This document shows positions 36,539-44,719 of a stretch of DNA of 64,000 nucleotides, one piece after another (the stretch's first letter is position 1; every line of letters begins with the position of its first letter). The position numbers and the translations under genes were made by a program. Source of the DNA: Thermococcus barossii (GTDB taxonomy: Archaea; Methanobacteriota_B; Thermococci; Thermococcales; Thermococcaceae). The DNA lies in the NCBI RefSeq assembly GCF_002214465.1, contig NZ_CP015101.1, positions 174,502 to 238,501 of the forward strand. Reading direction: 5' to 3'. The notes beneath the pieces are model-generated. The model was given only the letters and a program-made list of their open reading frames with translations. It made no database searches and was not told the origin of the DNA.

Positions 36539-36967
36539 ATGAGGATAATTAACGCTGAAGGACTCATACTCGGAAGGCTCGCCTCTAAAGTTGCAAAGAT
36601 GCTCCTTGAGGGCGAGGAGATCGTCATAGTCAACGCCGACAAGGCCATCATCACCGGAAACCGCGAGGACATCTTCGCCAAGTACAAGCAGAGGACCGAG
36701 CTCAGAACCAGGACCAACCCGAGGAGGGGCCCGTTCTACCCGAAGAGAAGCGACGAGATAGTCAGGAGAACCGTTAGGGGAATGCTTCCCTGGAAGACCG
36801 ACCGCGGAAGGAAGGCCTTCAAGAGGCTCAAGGTTTACGCCGGCGTTCCAAAGGAGTTCGAGGGCAGAGAGCTTGAGACCATAATCGAGGCCCACATGTC
36901 AAGGCTTGCAACCCCGAAGTACGTTACCGTTGGCGAGGTTGCCAAGTTCCTCGGTGGAAAGTTCTGA
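36539..36967 (+). CDS. rpl13: 50S ribosomal protein L13
   Basis: 142 residues starting [20 protein letters not shown], with [23 protein letters not shown], the L13 core. It follows L18e by 6 nt. The L18e-L13-S9-RpoN order is conserved in Euryarchaeota. Confidence 0.98.
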   Translation: MRIINAEGLILGRLASKVAKMLLEGEEIVIVNADKAIITGNREDIFAKYKQRTELRTRTNPRRGPFYPKRSDEIVRRTVRGMLPWKTDRGRKAFKRLKVYAGVPKEFEGRELETIIEAHMSRLATPKYVTVGEVAKFLGGKF

Positions 36968-36978
36968 GGTGAGAGAAA

Positions 36979-37386
36979 ATGAAGGTCATCCAGACTGCTG
37001 GTAAGAGAAAAACGGCCATCGCGAGGGCCACCATAAGGGAAGGGAAGGGCCGCGTCAGGATAAACCACAAGCCCGTGGAGATAATCGAACCCGAGATAGC
37101 GCGCTTCACCATAATGGAGCCGCTCGTCCTCGCCGGTGAGGAGATAGTTAGCAAGGTTGACATAGACGTCAAGGTCGAGGGCGGAGGCTTCATGGGGCAG
37201 GCAGAGGCCGCTCGCGTCGCCATAGCCCGCGCGCTCGTCGAGTGGACCAACGACATGAACCTCAAGGAAAAGTTTATGAAGTACGACAGAACCATGCTCG
37301 TCGGGGACAGCAGGAGAACCGAGCCCCACAAGCCCAACCGCTCAACCAAGGGTCCACGTGCCAAGAGGCAGAAGTCCTACCGCTGA
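36979..37386 (+). CDS. rps9: 30S ribosomal protein S9
   Basis: 135 residues, [19 protein letters not shown], and the universal C-terminal tail ending K-R-Q-K-S-Y-R that reaches the P-site tRNA. Binding site GAGGTGAGAG. The core [22 protein letters not shown] matches S9. Confidence 0.98.
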   Translation: MKVIQTAGKRKTAIARATIREGKGRVRINHKPVEIIEPEIARFTIMEPLVLAGEEIVSKVDIDVKVEGGGFMGQAEAARVAIARALVEWTNDMNLKEKFMKYDRTMLVGDSRRTEPHKPNRSTKGPRAKRQKSYR

Positions 37387-37421
37387 CCGCTTTCCTTTAA
37401 TATTCGGAGAAGGTGATACGG

Positions 37422-37619
37422 GTGATAGTTCCCGTCAGGTGCTTCACGTGTGGAAAGGTCATAGGGGACAAATACTACGAATTTAAGGCCCGGGTTGAGA
37501 AGGGCGAGGATCCCGAGAAGGTCCTCGACGACCTTGGGGTCGAAAGGTACTGCTGCAGGAGAACCCTGCTGAGCCACGTCGAGCTCATCGACCAGGTAAT
37601 GGTATACAGGGTATACTGA
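37422..37619 (+). CDS. rpoN: DNA-directed RNA polymerase subunit N
   Basis: 65 residues from GTG 37422 ([18 protein letters not shown]); GTG 37413 would add three residues. The zinc site is C-F-T-C-G and C-C (RYCCRR). The length equals Pyrococcus RpoN, the homologue of eukaryotic Rpb10. GAAGGTGAT precedes the start. Confidence 0.97.
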   Translation: MIVPVRCFTCGKVIGDKYYEFKARVEKGEDPEKVLDDLGVERYCCRRTLLSHVELIDQVMVYRVY

Positions 37620-37635
37620 AAAACCACATTTCTGG

Positions 37636-37713
37636 GGGGCCGTGGGGTAGCTTGGTCTATCCTCCCGGCTTGGGGTGCCGGAGACCCGGGTTCAAATCCC
37701 GGCGGCCCCACCA
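37636..37713 (+). tRNA. tRNA-Pro (anticodon GGG)
   Basis: Acceptor GGGGCCG/CGGCCCC, discriminator A, encoded CCA. Anticodon arm CCGGC-TTGGGGT-GCCGG gives GGG. T-arm CCGGG-TTCAAAT-CCCGG. It lies between rpoN and rpoK, 16 nt after the rpoN stop. Confidence 0.95.
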
Positions 37714-37734
37714 AAATTTGCACGGGTGGTTGGA

Positions 37735-37908
37735 ATGTTCAGGTACACGAGATTTGAAAAGGCCCGTATAATTGGAGCAAGGGCCCTCCAGATAGCGATG
37801 GGTGCGCCCATACTCATCGACGTTCCGGAAGGAATCACGCCGCTCGAAGCCGCGCTGCTCGAGTTCGAGAAGGGCATAATACCGCTCACCGTAATCAGGC
37901 CGAGCTGA
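37735..37908 (+). CDS. rpoK: DNA-directed RNA polymerase subunit K
   Basis: 57 residues from ATG 37735 (MFRYTRFEKARIIGARALQ), with GGGTGGTTGG before it; the long open frame from 37675 is tRNA-derived and rejected. ARALQIAMGAPILIDVP is the conserved omega/Rpb6 core. It aids assembly of the polymerase clamp region. Confidence 0.97.
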   Translation: MFRYTRFEKARIIGARALQIAMGAPILIDVPEGITPLEAALLEFEKGIIPLTVIRPS

Positions 37909-37914
37909 TGAAAA

Positions 37915-38940
37915 ATGACCGTGATAGAGAACGTAATCGGCAGAGTCGCGGTGCTCAGGGGCGGGAAGTACTCCGTCGAGGTAGACGTCATAACGAGTTC
38001 GGGCTTTGGAAGATTCGCCGCTCCCGTGGACGAGAATCCCAGCCTCTACATCGCCGAGGCCCACAGGGCGGTGAGTGAGGTCGACGAGATAATCGGGCCC
38101 GAGCTGATAGGCTTCGATGCCAGCGAGCAGGAGCTCATAGACAGCTACCTCTGGGAGATAGACGGCACCGAGGATTTCAGCCACATAGGGGCCAATACGG
38201 CACTCGCCGTTTCGATAGCGGTCGCCAAAGCCGCGGCGAGCGTCAAGAGGATGCCCCTGTACAGCTACATCGGGGGAACTTTCACCACCGAACTGCCAGT
38301 CCCAATCCTTGAGATAGCGACCGGTGAGGCTTTCGACTACTACGTGATGGTCAGGGATTTGATGGAGATAACCGACGTCGTTGATGCAGCTAGCAGGGTC
38401 CTTGAGAATGCAGAGGCCGGAACGGTGGAGGCCTTTTCGAAGGCCACGGAAAGGGCAGCCGATGAGCTCGGCCTTGAGGTTGCCATCGGGCTCGTACAGA
38501 AGACGCCTATGGAGACCGAGGAAGTGCTCTCCCTGGTTGAGGACAACAACGTCGCCTACATAAAGCCCCTCGGTGACGAGGAGCTGTTCCTTGAGCTGAT
38601 AGCAGGCACCCACGGGGTGTTCGTTGACGGCGAGCACCTCTTCCGTGAGAAGGACATACTGGACAGGCGCTACTACAACGCCCTGTCAATAAAGCCGATA
38701 AACCTGGGCACGCTCACCGACTTATACAATCTCGTGAACGATGCGAAGTCGGAGAGGATAACTCCCATCCTCGCGGAGGCTCGCTACGAGTCCTCCGATG
38801 AGGCACTGGCCCACCTCGCGGTGGGTCTGCGCTGCCCGGCGATGGTGCTCCGGAAGGACTCCATCGCCAAGCTGAACGAGCTGATAAGAATAGCGGAAGA
38901 TCTGGGTGAAAGGGGTAGGATAATAACCTTTGAAGGATGA
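37915..38940 (+). CDS. Enolase-like protein, probably non-glycolytic
   Basis: 341 residues, shorter than true enolases (about 430). Enolase-superfamily resemblance is seen in the segments GANTALAVSIAVAKAAA, MPLYSYIGG and the C-terminal barrel. The canonical active-site motifs (GG-S-HAGN after strand one, and the late lysine motif) are not evident: the corresponding stretch reads VPILEIATGEAF. Members of this Thermococcales family sit between rpoK and rps2. Function unknown; a ribosome- or transcription-linked role is only contextual. Confidence 0.8.
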   Translation: MTVIENVIGRVAVLRGGKYSVEVDVITSSGFGRFAAPVDENPSLYIAEAHRAVSEVDEIIGPELIGFDASEQELIDSYLWEIDGTEDFSHIGANTALAVSIAVAKAAASVKRMPLYSYIGGTFTTELPVPILEIATGEAFDYYVMVRDLMEITDVVDAASRVLENAEAGTVEAFSKATERAADELGLEVAIGLVQKTPMETEEVLSLVEDNNVAYIKPLGDEELFLELIAGTHGVFVDGEHLFREKDILDRRYYNALSIKPINLGTLTDLYNLVNDAKSERITPILAEARYESSDEALAHLAVGLRCPAMVLRKDSIAKLNELIRIAEDLGERGRIITFEG

Positions 38941-38953
38941 GGAGGTGTGAAGA

Positions 38954-39559
38954 ATGGAGGAATACCTTGTTCCACTCGACCAGTACCTTGCCGCGGGTGT
39001 CCACATTGGCACCCAGCAGAAGACCCAGGACATGAAGAAGTTCATATACCGCGTTAGACAGGACGGCCTCTACGTCCTCGACGTCAGGAAGACCGATGAG
39101 AGGCTTCGCGTTGCCGGCAAGTTCCTGGCCAAGTTTGACCCGGCGAACATCCTCGCCGTCAGCGTCAGGCTTTACGGCCAGAAACCGGTCAAAAAGTTCG
39201 GCGACGTTACCGGCGCCAGGGCCATCCCGGGCCGTTTCCTGCCCGGAACCATGACCAACCCAAAGGTCAAGAACTTCATGGAGCCGGACGTTCTCATCGT
39301 TACTGACCCGAGGGCCGATCACCAGGCCATGAAGGAGGCCATCGAGATAGGAATCCCGATAGTGGCCCTCGTTGACACCGAGAACTTCCTGAGCTACGTT
39401 GACGTCGCTATCCCGACCAACAACAAGGGTAGGAAGGCCCTCGCGCTCATCTACTGGATTCTCGCGAGGGAGGTACTCTACAACAGGAAGGAGATCGAGA
39501 GCAGGGAGGACTTCAAGGTCCCGGTTGAGGACTTTGAGATGAGGATCGTTAGAACCTGA
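38954..39559 (+). CDS. rps2: 30S ribosomal protein S2
   Basis: 201 residues: [37 protein letters not shown] and [23 protein letters not shown], the archaeal SA-like S2. GAGGAGGTGTGAAG precedes the ATG. Last protein of the alpha cluster before tRNA-Leu. Confidence 0.98.
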   Translation: MEEYLVPLDQYLAAGVHIGTQQKTQDMKKFIYRVRQDGLYVLDVRKTDERLRVAGKFLAKFDPANILAVSVRLYGQKPVKKFGDVTGARAIPGRFLPGTMTNPKVKNFMEPDVLIVTDPRADHQAMKEAIEIGIPIVALVDTENFLSYVDVAIPTNNKGRKALALIYWILAREVLYNRKEIESREDFKVPVEDFEMRIVRT

Positions 39560-39599
39560 GGGGAAAGCTTTTAATTTCCCCCGCTTTACACTCCCTCGC

Positions 39600-39687
39600 G
39601 CGGGGGTGCCCGAGCCTGGCCAAAGGGGGCGGACTTAAGATCCGCTGCCGCAGGGCTGCGCGGGTTCGAATCCCGTCCCCCGCACCA
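39600..39687 (+). tRNA. tRNA-Leu (anticodon UAA)
   Basis: Acceptor GCGGGGG/CCCCCGC, discriminator A, CCA encoded. Anticodon arm GCGGA-CTTAAGA-TCCGC gives TAA. The long variable arm TGCCGCAGGGCTGC marks class II. A TTTTAAT box at about 39569-39576 lies about 25-30 bp before the gene, so it probably has its own promoter. Confidence 0.95.
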
Positions 39688-39744
39688 AAGCTTTAAAAGT
39701 CCGTTGCGGTAGGTGTGTTGGATTAAGATCATGGGGTGATCACG

Positions 39745-39903
39745 ATGGCGAGATTCCCAGAGGCTGAGGCCAGAATCTTTAGGAAGTATATCTGCATGCG
39801 CTGCGGCGCTACCAACCCGTGGAAGGCCAAGAAGTGCAGGAAGTGCGGCTACAAGGGTCTCCGTCCGAAGGCGAGAGAGCCGCGCGGTGGAATGGGACGC
39901 TGA
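39745..39903 (+). CDS. rpl40e: 50S ribosomal protein L40e
   Basis: 52 residues: [16 protein letters not shown] then a zinc ribbon C-M-R-C-G and C-R-K-C-G and a basic tail [27 protein letters not shown] precedes the ATG. A CTTTAAAAG box at about 39691-39699 could be its promoter. Size and motif match archaeal L40e. Confidence 0.96.
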   Translation: MARFPEAEARIFRKYICMRCGATNPWKAKKCRKCGYKGLRPKAREPRGGMGR

Positions 39904-39972
39904 GGGCCCTGGCCCTCAAAGGTTTCTCTTTTGCACTTTTCTACGCACTGTAAAACCAAAAACTTCTGGAAT

Positions 39973-40299
39973 TCACTCCTTGAGTTTCGAGAGCATGTTC
40001 TCGAGAAAGGCTATGCCCTCTTCGAAGAGCTTCTCACCCTCGGGGGTGAGTCTGTAGTACTTCCTTGACGGCTTTCCAGTTTCGCTTTCCTGCCACTCCG
40101 CGGTAACGTAGCCCTCCTTCTCCAGCTTGTAGAGAACGACGTAAGAGCTAACAGTTGCTGGCTCAAAGTTGAAGGCTTCTCTTATCCTCTCCTTGAGCTC
40201 GTACGCGTACATGGGTCTCTCCTTTAGGAGCCTAAGGATGTAGAGCCACAGAACCTCCTTCGTTATCTTGTTCTTGAGCCTTTCCATTGGGGTCGTCAT
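39973..40299 (-). CDS. PadR-like winged-helix transcriptional regulator
   Basis: 108 residues. The PadR core is seen as LWLYILRLLKERPMYAYELKERI, PATVSSYVVLYKLEKEGYVTAEW and YRLTPEGEKLF, i.e. a winged helix with a short C-terminal dimerisation helix. It is divergent from the FUN14-type gene; a 9-bp-arm palindrome at 40351-40372 between them is a likely operator. Effector unknown. Confidence 0.93.
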   Translation of the reverse strand: MTTPMERLKNKITKEVLWLYILRLLKERPMYAYELKERIREAFNFEPATVSSYVVLYKLEKEGYVTAEWQESETGKPSRKYYRLTPEGEKLFEEGIAFLENMLSKLKE

Positions 40300-40350
40300 G
40301 TTCTCACACCTACTTTTATGCTTTGCAAATATTTTGGAACCGTATAATTT

Positions 40351-40372
40351 AAACGTTTTGGCAAAAACGTTT
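40351..40372. promoter_or_regulatory. Palindrome between padR-like and FUN14-like genes
   Basis: AAACGTTTT (40351-40359), spacer GGCA, AAAACGTTT (40364-40372), perfect arms. It lies 52 bp upstream of the PadR start and 38 bp upstream of the ATG at 40411, overlapping the TATA-like runs for both directions, so binding could repress both genes. Confidence 0.55.
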
Positions 40373-40410
40373 TATCCTCGGGCAGGCTAGTATCCTACAG
40401 GTGAGCATGC

Positions 40411-40710
40411 ATGGAGTTCGATGTAAGTGCCATGATGGGCGACATGGGCGTGGGTGCAGTAGTTGGCTTCGTGACGGGCTACGCTGTCAAGAAAGTGATG
40501 AAACTGGCACTGGCACTGATAGGGGCATACGTGGTTAGCCTTCTGTGGCTTGAGCAGAAAGGGGTCCTTATAATCGACAAGGACAAGCTCTTCAACCTTG
40601 CCGGCGAGTGGACCCATGAAATCCTGACCCTGGGGGAGAAGGTAATGGCGCTCCTTCCCGGAACGGCCGCTTTCCTCGGCGGCTTTGCCCTCGGCTTCCA
40701 CAAAGGTTAA
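40411..40710 (+). CDS. FUN14-family small membrane protein
   Basis: 99 residues with the FUN14 pattern: glycine-rich GVGAVVGFVTGYAVKKVMKLA, a second hydrophobic run ALALIGAYVVSLLWLEQKG, and a C-terminal glycine-rich segment (TAAFLGGFALGFHKG). Function in archaea is not known. Divergent from the PadR gene and followed after 24 nt by the flippase. Confidence 0.85.
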   Translation: MEFDVSAMMGDMGVGAVVGFVTGYAVKKVMKLALALIGAYVVSLLWLEQKGVLIIDKDKLFNLAGEWTHEILTLGEKVMALLPGTAAFLGGFALGFHKG

Positions 40711-40734
40711 ATTTTCCCCTTTCCTTCTCCATCC

Positions 40735-42057
40735 ATGGGCTATGAGCGCCGGATCATTCTGCGCCATTCACTTGCATCGGTGATTGCCCTTGGCCTCACT
40801 GGGTTAACCCGGTTTCTGTACAGCGCGATAATTGCGAGGCGCTTCGGTCTTGAGGAGCTGGGGATGGCTAACTCCCTGATTTCGAAGGCCTTCTTTGCGG
40901 CGATACCCCTGAGCTTTTTCGCCATTGCCCTGGGTAAATACGCTTCCGAGTTCCTTGGCAGCGGCAAAACGGACTCGATACGCTCCATGACCATTCCTGC
41001 GTTTCTTCTCCCTCTGGCGGGGCTTCTTCTCCTCCCGCTGAACCTCTACCTCGGAATCCTCGCAATCCTCCGGGGAGTTCAGCTGACCCTCAGGAGCTTC
41101 CTCTACGGCATTCACAGGGGGGAACACTACGCGTACATAATAACATTGGCTTTCTTGGGTTTCCTCGTGGGCTTCATACTACCCAACGTCTTTGCCCCGT
41201 ACCTGCTCTTTCTGGGTCTGATAGCGGTTTTCTCTGCGGTTTATCTGGTGAGGTTTGGCCTGATCGGAAAGCCAAGGAAAAGCGAGATTCACCTGCTCCT
41301 TTCGTATTCGTCCTTTGCGTTTCTGGGCACTCTCTCGGGCGTCTTCCTGATACAGGGGCCGTACTTTATGAGCGAATACCTTGCGGGCCCAGAGGTTGCG
41401 GGGGTTGTTTCGGCCATCCTATCTGCCGCCTTCCTGCTGACGTACCTGCCCCAGGTTCTCCAGTCCGCTATAATGCCCCTGTTCTCGTACAAGTATGGCA
41501 GACGCGAAAACGAATACGTCAAGTTCCTTGCCGAGAGGACAACCGCCCTGCTGATACTCGTGACGGGCTCTATCATCTTCGTCCTGATGCTCCTTGGCAG
41601 GGAGGTTCTCTCGGCGGTGTTCGGCTTCGATGTGGGCCCGGCATTTTATCTCGCCCTCATTGCGATGGAAGTCTACATAGCCTACAACCCGAGCATAGTT
41701 GCCCTCAACTCGACAGCCTACGTTAAAAAAGGAACCATCGTGGCGCTTCTCGGAGCCTTTGCGGTTTTTCTCTCATGGCTGTACCTCATCCCGGCTTCTG
41801 ATGCCGTGGGTGTAATGATTGGCCTTATCATCGGCTATGGCTCCATACTCCTTGGCGTTGCTTATTATGCCAGGGGCTACCTGAAGATACCCCCTCGGAT
41901 ATACGTCCCCCTGCTCGTGGCGCTGTCCCTTCAGTCCCTGGTGTTTTTCTCAAAGTACGCCTTAATTCTCGGCTTCATCGGCTTCCTTGCCTACGAAAGG
42001 AAGGAAATAGCTGAGGGGATAAGACTTCTCAAATCCTTCCGTGGTAGAGAACCTTAA
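40735..42057 (+). CDS. MOP-superfamily flippase (polysaccharide biosynthesis, Wzx/MurJ-like)
   Basis: 440 residues, about 12-14 membrane helices, N-terminal RFLYSAIIARRFGLEELG as in O-antigen flippases, with short cytoplasmic loops (IGKPRKSEIH, YKYGRRENEY). It is predicted to move lipid-linked oligosaccharides across the membrane; substrate unknown. The 3' end overlaps the convergent phosphoesterase homologue by 29 nt. Confidence 0.85.
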   Translation: MGYERRIILRHSLASVIALGLTGLTRFLYSAIIARRFGLEELGMANSLISKAFFAAIPLSFFAIALGKYASEFLGSGKTDSIRSMTIPAFLLPLAGLLLLPLNLYLGILAILRGVQLTLRSFLYGIHRGEHYAYIITLAFLGFLVGFILPNVFAPYLLFLGLIAVFSAVYLVRFGLIGKPRKSEIHLLLSYSSFAFLGTLSGVFLIQGPYFMSEYLAGPEVAGVVSAILSAAFLLTYLPQVLQSAIMPLFSYKYGRRENEYVKFLAERTTALLILVTGSIIFVLMLLGREVLSAVFGFDVGPAFYLALIAMEVYIAYNPSIVALNSTAYVKKGTIVALLGAFAVFLSWLYLIPASDAVGVMIGLIIGYGSILLGVAYYARGYLKIPPRIYVPLLVALSLQSLVFFSKYALILGFIGFLAYERKEIAEGIRLLKSFRGREP

Positions 42058-42784
42058 CCAGCTCCTCTGGAAGACCCTCGCGGCGGATTCTCTCTTCAAT
42101 CAGTCTTTTGTCGTACTCGACCTCTATAAACTTGGTGTGGAGTGTATCAACGTCCACGAGGGCGAACGTGGCCCTGTGCTCCCTTCCGGGTGGAAATCCT
42201 ATGCTTCCAGGGCAGACGACCCTTCCGTAGCGGGTCATGGCATTGACTGGGTATCTCGGCGATGCCACGAAGAGTATTTCGTAGTCTTTCACGGGACGCA
42301 TTATGGTCTCGTAGTAGCTGGTTGGTTGCTCTGGAAGGACTTTTCCTCCAAACGGGTCCAGCGGGCTTCCATAGACGCCGAAGATGTCGTTCTTTCCAAT
42401 CCTGTCGACTAAGTATATCGGCAGATCCCTTATGAACTCCCTGCCATCGTGACCCAGCGCCTCCCACGTGTACTTCAGTGCCCTCTTAACGTACTCTGGA
42501 TAGTCCGTTTTCTCTATGTAGTCAGGTCCTTCGGCGTGGGGGTCGCTTGCGGCTATGACCTGGTCGAACTCACCCCGGATGACGCTGACCCTGTTGTTCC
42601 TTATGAGGTCATCCAGGGTGTCCAGAACCTCTTGAGGATAGGGGAACAGGCCAACAACGTTTCCAAGGATGTAATACTTTTCGATTTCGTAGCCCTCTTC
42701 TCTGAGAGTCTCTATCTTTTCAAGGGCCTTTGCTAGGGCTGGAAGGTTTCCGTTGACATTCGCCAGAACCGCGATGTACACCAT
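42029..42784 (-). CDS. Calcineurin-like phosphoesterase homologue with missing metal ligands
   Basis: 251 residues from ATG 42784 (MVYIAVLANVNGN), with GGGAGGTGGGAGG before it. The overall layout is that of MJ0936/YfcE-type phosphodiesterases, but each metal-binding motif is altered: SDIHGN reads ANVNGN, GD(I/L)VG reads GNVVG, GNHD reads GEFD, and the usual later His residues are absent; the final PGSIGFPP loop is kept. It is therefore probably inactive as a two-metal phosphatase and may bind a ligand or partner. Confidence 0.85.
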   Translation of the reverse strand: MVYIAVLANVNGNLPALAKALEKIETLREEGYEIEKYYILGNVVGLFPYPQEVLDTLDDLIRNNRVSVIRGEFDQVIAASDPHAEGPDYIEKTDYPEYVKRALKYTWEALGHDGREFIRDLPIYLVDRIGKNDIFGVYGSPLDPFGGKVLPEQPTSYYETIMRPVKDYEILFVASPRYPVNAMTRYGRVVCPGSIGFPPGREHRATFALVDVDTLHTKFIEVEYDKRLIEERIRREGLPEELVKVLYHGRI

Positions 42785-43033
42785 CCTCCCACCTCCCAAT
42801 TTTTCTTACCTAAATTAACTAAAAGTTCGGGATATTTAAACGTTTCGGAAAATCCCATGGAAGGGCACCAGCTTTGTGCAGGGCTTAACGCCATTGTGAG
42901 CCGTGTTCCTGGAGAACACAGAAACTGCCGGTTCCACGGAAAGGTGCTCGAAGGGTGAAGGGTGTGTTTAATCATCAGAAACAGCCTGCCAAGAACTTTA
43001 TGTTGGATTACAATTTCACAATCGGAGTTTCGA

Positions 43034-43111
43034 TGGCGGACCGGCGGGGATTTGAACCCCGGACCTGCGGCTTAGGAGGCCGCCGCCCTATCCTAGCTAG
43101 GCTACCGGTCC
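43034..43111 (-). tRNA. tRNA-Arg (anticodon CCU)
   Basis: On the minus strand the acceptor GGACCGG pairs with CCGGTCC, discriminator G, encoded CCA. Anticodon arm GCGGC-CTCCTAA-GCCGC gives CCT. T-arm CGGGG-TTCAAAT-CCCCG. A TTTAAATA box on the minus strand at about 43140-43148 is the probable promoter and may be shared with the divergent Lrp-like gene. Confidence 0.95.
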
Positions 43112-43178
43112 ACTGCCCGCTATTCCCTCCAAGGGAAGGGTATTTAAAGTTTACGGTGTATTCTCCCCGGTGGTGAGA

Positions 43179-43631
43179 ATGGTGGACGAGCTGGACCTTA
43201 GGATACTCTCTCTGCTTCAGGAGAACGCCAGGCTCTCCTATCGTGAGATAGCCCGTGAACTGAAGGTTGCCGTGGGAACCGTGTACAACCGCATTAAACG
43301 GATGGAAGAGGAGGGAATAATCAAGGGCTTTGCGCCGATTCTTGATTATGAGAAGCTCGGTTTTGGGCTGACCACGGTTATCGGGGTAAAAGCACAGGGG
43401 AGGAAGATAGTTGAGATAGAGCGGGAAATAGCCCAGAGCGACCGGGTGATTATGGTTTACGACATAACCGGGGAGTTTGACATAGTAGTTGTTGCCAAGT
43501 TCAAGGACCGGGCCGACATGAACCGCTTCGTCAAGTGGCTCCTCTCGCTGGAAGGTGTGGAAAAAACGAACACCAGCGTGGCGATGCAGGTTGTGAAGGA
43601 GGATCTACGGCTTAAACTAACGGAGGACTAA
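43179..43631 (+). CDS. Lrp/AsnC-family transcriptional regulator
   Basis: 150 residues from ATG 43179 (MVDELDLRILSLLQENARLSYREIARELKV); GTG 43170 is rejected as part of the GGTGGTGAG binding site. The N-terminal helix-turn-helix (AVGTVYNRIKRMEEEGIIKG) is followed by an AsnC/RAM ligand-binding domain (VYDITGEFDIVVVAKF). Likely an octameric regulator; effector and targets unknown. It overlaps the end of the convergent 43617 gene by 15 nt. Confidence 0.93.
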   Translation: MVDELDLRILSLLQENARLSYREIARELKVAVGTVYNRIKRMEEEGIIKGFAPILDYEKLGFGLTTVIGVKAQGRKIVEIEREIAQSDRVIMVYDITGEFDIVVVAKFKDRADMNRFVKWLLSLEGVEKTNTSVAMQVVKEDLRLKLTED

Positions 43632-43943
43632 AACCTCGTCCAAAAAACGCTTTGCGAAGTCGTCAAAGCTCTCAACCGGGAGCCTTACCTCCCTTCCGTT
43701 CACCTTTCCCTCAAAGATGAGCATCTTGGCGGTAATCTCTCGTATCTTTTTGAAGTCCGAGTTCTCGGCTATCGTGTCCTCGATGGTTCTGGTGAACTCC
43801 TCCTCGCTTGCCAGCCTGACGATTCCCTCTATCACTATCTCCCTGCCGCACTCCTCCTCGGTACAGCGGAATTTGAAGGGGAGGCCGAGTTCGACCTCCA
43901 CGGGTGTCGTGAGACCGTCGACGTTGTAGATGAACACCTTCAT
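43617..43943 (-). CDS. Conserved-looking small protein, unknown
   Basis: 108 residues from ATG 43943 (MKVFIYNVDGLTTPVEVEL). A CTEEEC pair near residue 27-32 might bind metal or be a disulfide; there are no membrane segments. It follows the GfcR-like gene after 5 nt on the same strand, probably in one operon. The longer frame to 44069 lies inside that gene. No family recognised. Confidence 0.75.
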   Translation of the reverse strand: MKVFIYNVDGLTTPVEVELGLPFKFRCTEEECGREIVIEGIVRLASEEEFTRTIEDTIAENSDFKKIREITAKMLIFEGKVNGREVRLPVESFDDFAKRFLDEVLVLR

Positions 43944-43948
43944 CCCTA

Positions 43949-44665
43949 TCACTCCAGCCGGATAAGGCTCTCGACCGGGATGCTGTATTCCTTCTTCAGG
44001 TGGTCTATGACATCGCCGACGCTTATCAGGAAGAACATGCCGACGGGTTTTGCCCCTGCTTTTCTGCACATCTCAAGGAGGGCCCTTTGGGTTTCCCCGC
44101 TCCTGATAACGTCGTCAACGATAAGGACGTTTTCGCCCTTTTTGAGAGCCCACTGTGGCAGGTAGAGCGTTGTCACGCTTCCAGAGGCACTCGGAACGTA
44201 GCTGACCTCGTAGAACTTCTCGACCCCGACCTCCTTCTTCTTCTTGGCGTAGACAACGTCAACGTTGAGTTCCCTGGCCACGTGGACACCGAGCGCTATT
44301 CCGTCGGTGGCCGCTGTGAGGACCTTGTCCACGTTCTTGTCCATGTACCTGCTCGCAACGTCCTCCGCTATGAGGCTCATCAAAGCCGTGTCGCTGAGGA
44401 CGGGCATGTTGTCGAAGAACCCGTACTCGTCGAATTTTATCCTCTTCCTAACCTCTTCCTCTATGTTGATGTAGGGGAGCAGCAGTTCGAGGAGTTCCTT
44501 GGTTCTCTCCGCACTCGGCAGGACCTTCCCCCTAACGTACCTGTTGAGCACCGTGATGGGAAGGCCGGTTATCTTGGAGAGCTCCTCGTAGGTGTACGTC
44601 TTCTTGAGCAGTCTGAGCACCCTGACCAGTCTGAGCTTTTCCTGAACGGACTTTAGCTGACTCAT
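43949..44665 (-). CDS. gfcR: GfcR-like regulator: helix-turn-helix plus phosphoribosyltransferase domain
   Basis: 238 residues. The N-terminal HTH (YTYEELSKITGLPITVLNRYVRGKVLPS) precedes a type I PRTase domain with the PRPP loop VLIVDDVIRSGETQ (about residues 185-198). Haloarchaeal GfcR, of the same architecture, regulates sugar catabolism; in Thermococcales it was often annotated as PyrE-like. Binding of PRPP or sugar-phosphates is inferred. Upstream an AT-rich TATA region lies at about 44700-44712. Confidence 0.88.
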   Translation of the reverse strand: MSQLKSVQEKLRLVRVLRLLKKTYTYEELSKITGLPITVLNRYVRGKVLPSAERTKELLELLLPYINIEEEVRKRIKFDEYGFFDNMPVLSDTALMSLIAEDVASRYMDKNVDKVLTAATDGIALGVHVARELNVDVVYAKKKKEVGVEKFYEVSYVPSASGSVTTLYLPQWALKKGENVLIVDDVIRSGETQRALLEMCRKAGAKPVGMFFLISVGDVIDHLKKEYSIPVESLIRLE

Positions 44666-44719
44666 TCTCTCACCTCCGGTGGCCAGAAATTAACAAGAAA
44701 ATGTATAAATATGTTTCGG

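Noticed and set aside
35843-36895. Minus-strand frame of 350 codons with GDLNPGTPTGRD
   Set aside because: Shadow of rpoD, L18e and L13 plus the antisense of tRNA-Leu.
37657-38637. Long minus-strand frame ending WWGRRDLNPGLRHPK
   Set aside because: It is a shadow of the enolase-like gene joined to the antisense of tRNA-Pro.
42903-42919. GTGTTC-CTGGA-GAACAC inverted repeat between the phosphoesterase homologue and tRNA-Arg
   Set aside because: Short arms with no clear relation to a promoter or gene end; likely chance, kept only as a note.
42955-43176. Plus-strand frame reading DRRGFEPRTCG
   Set aside because: It is the antisense of the tRNA-Arg T-arm, a common annotation artefact.
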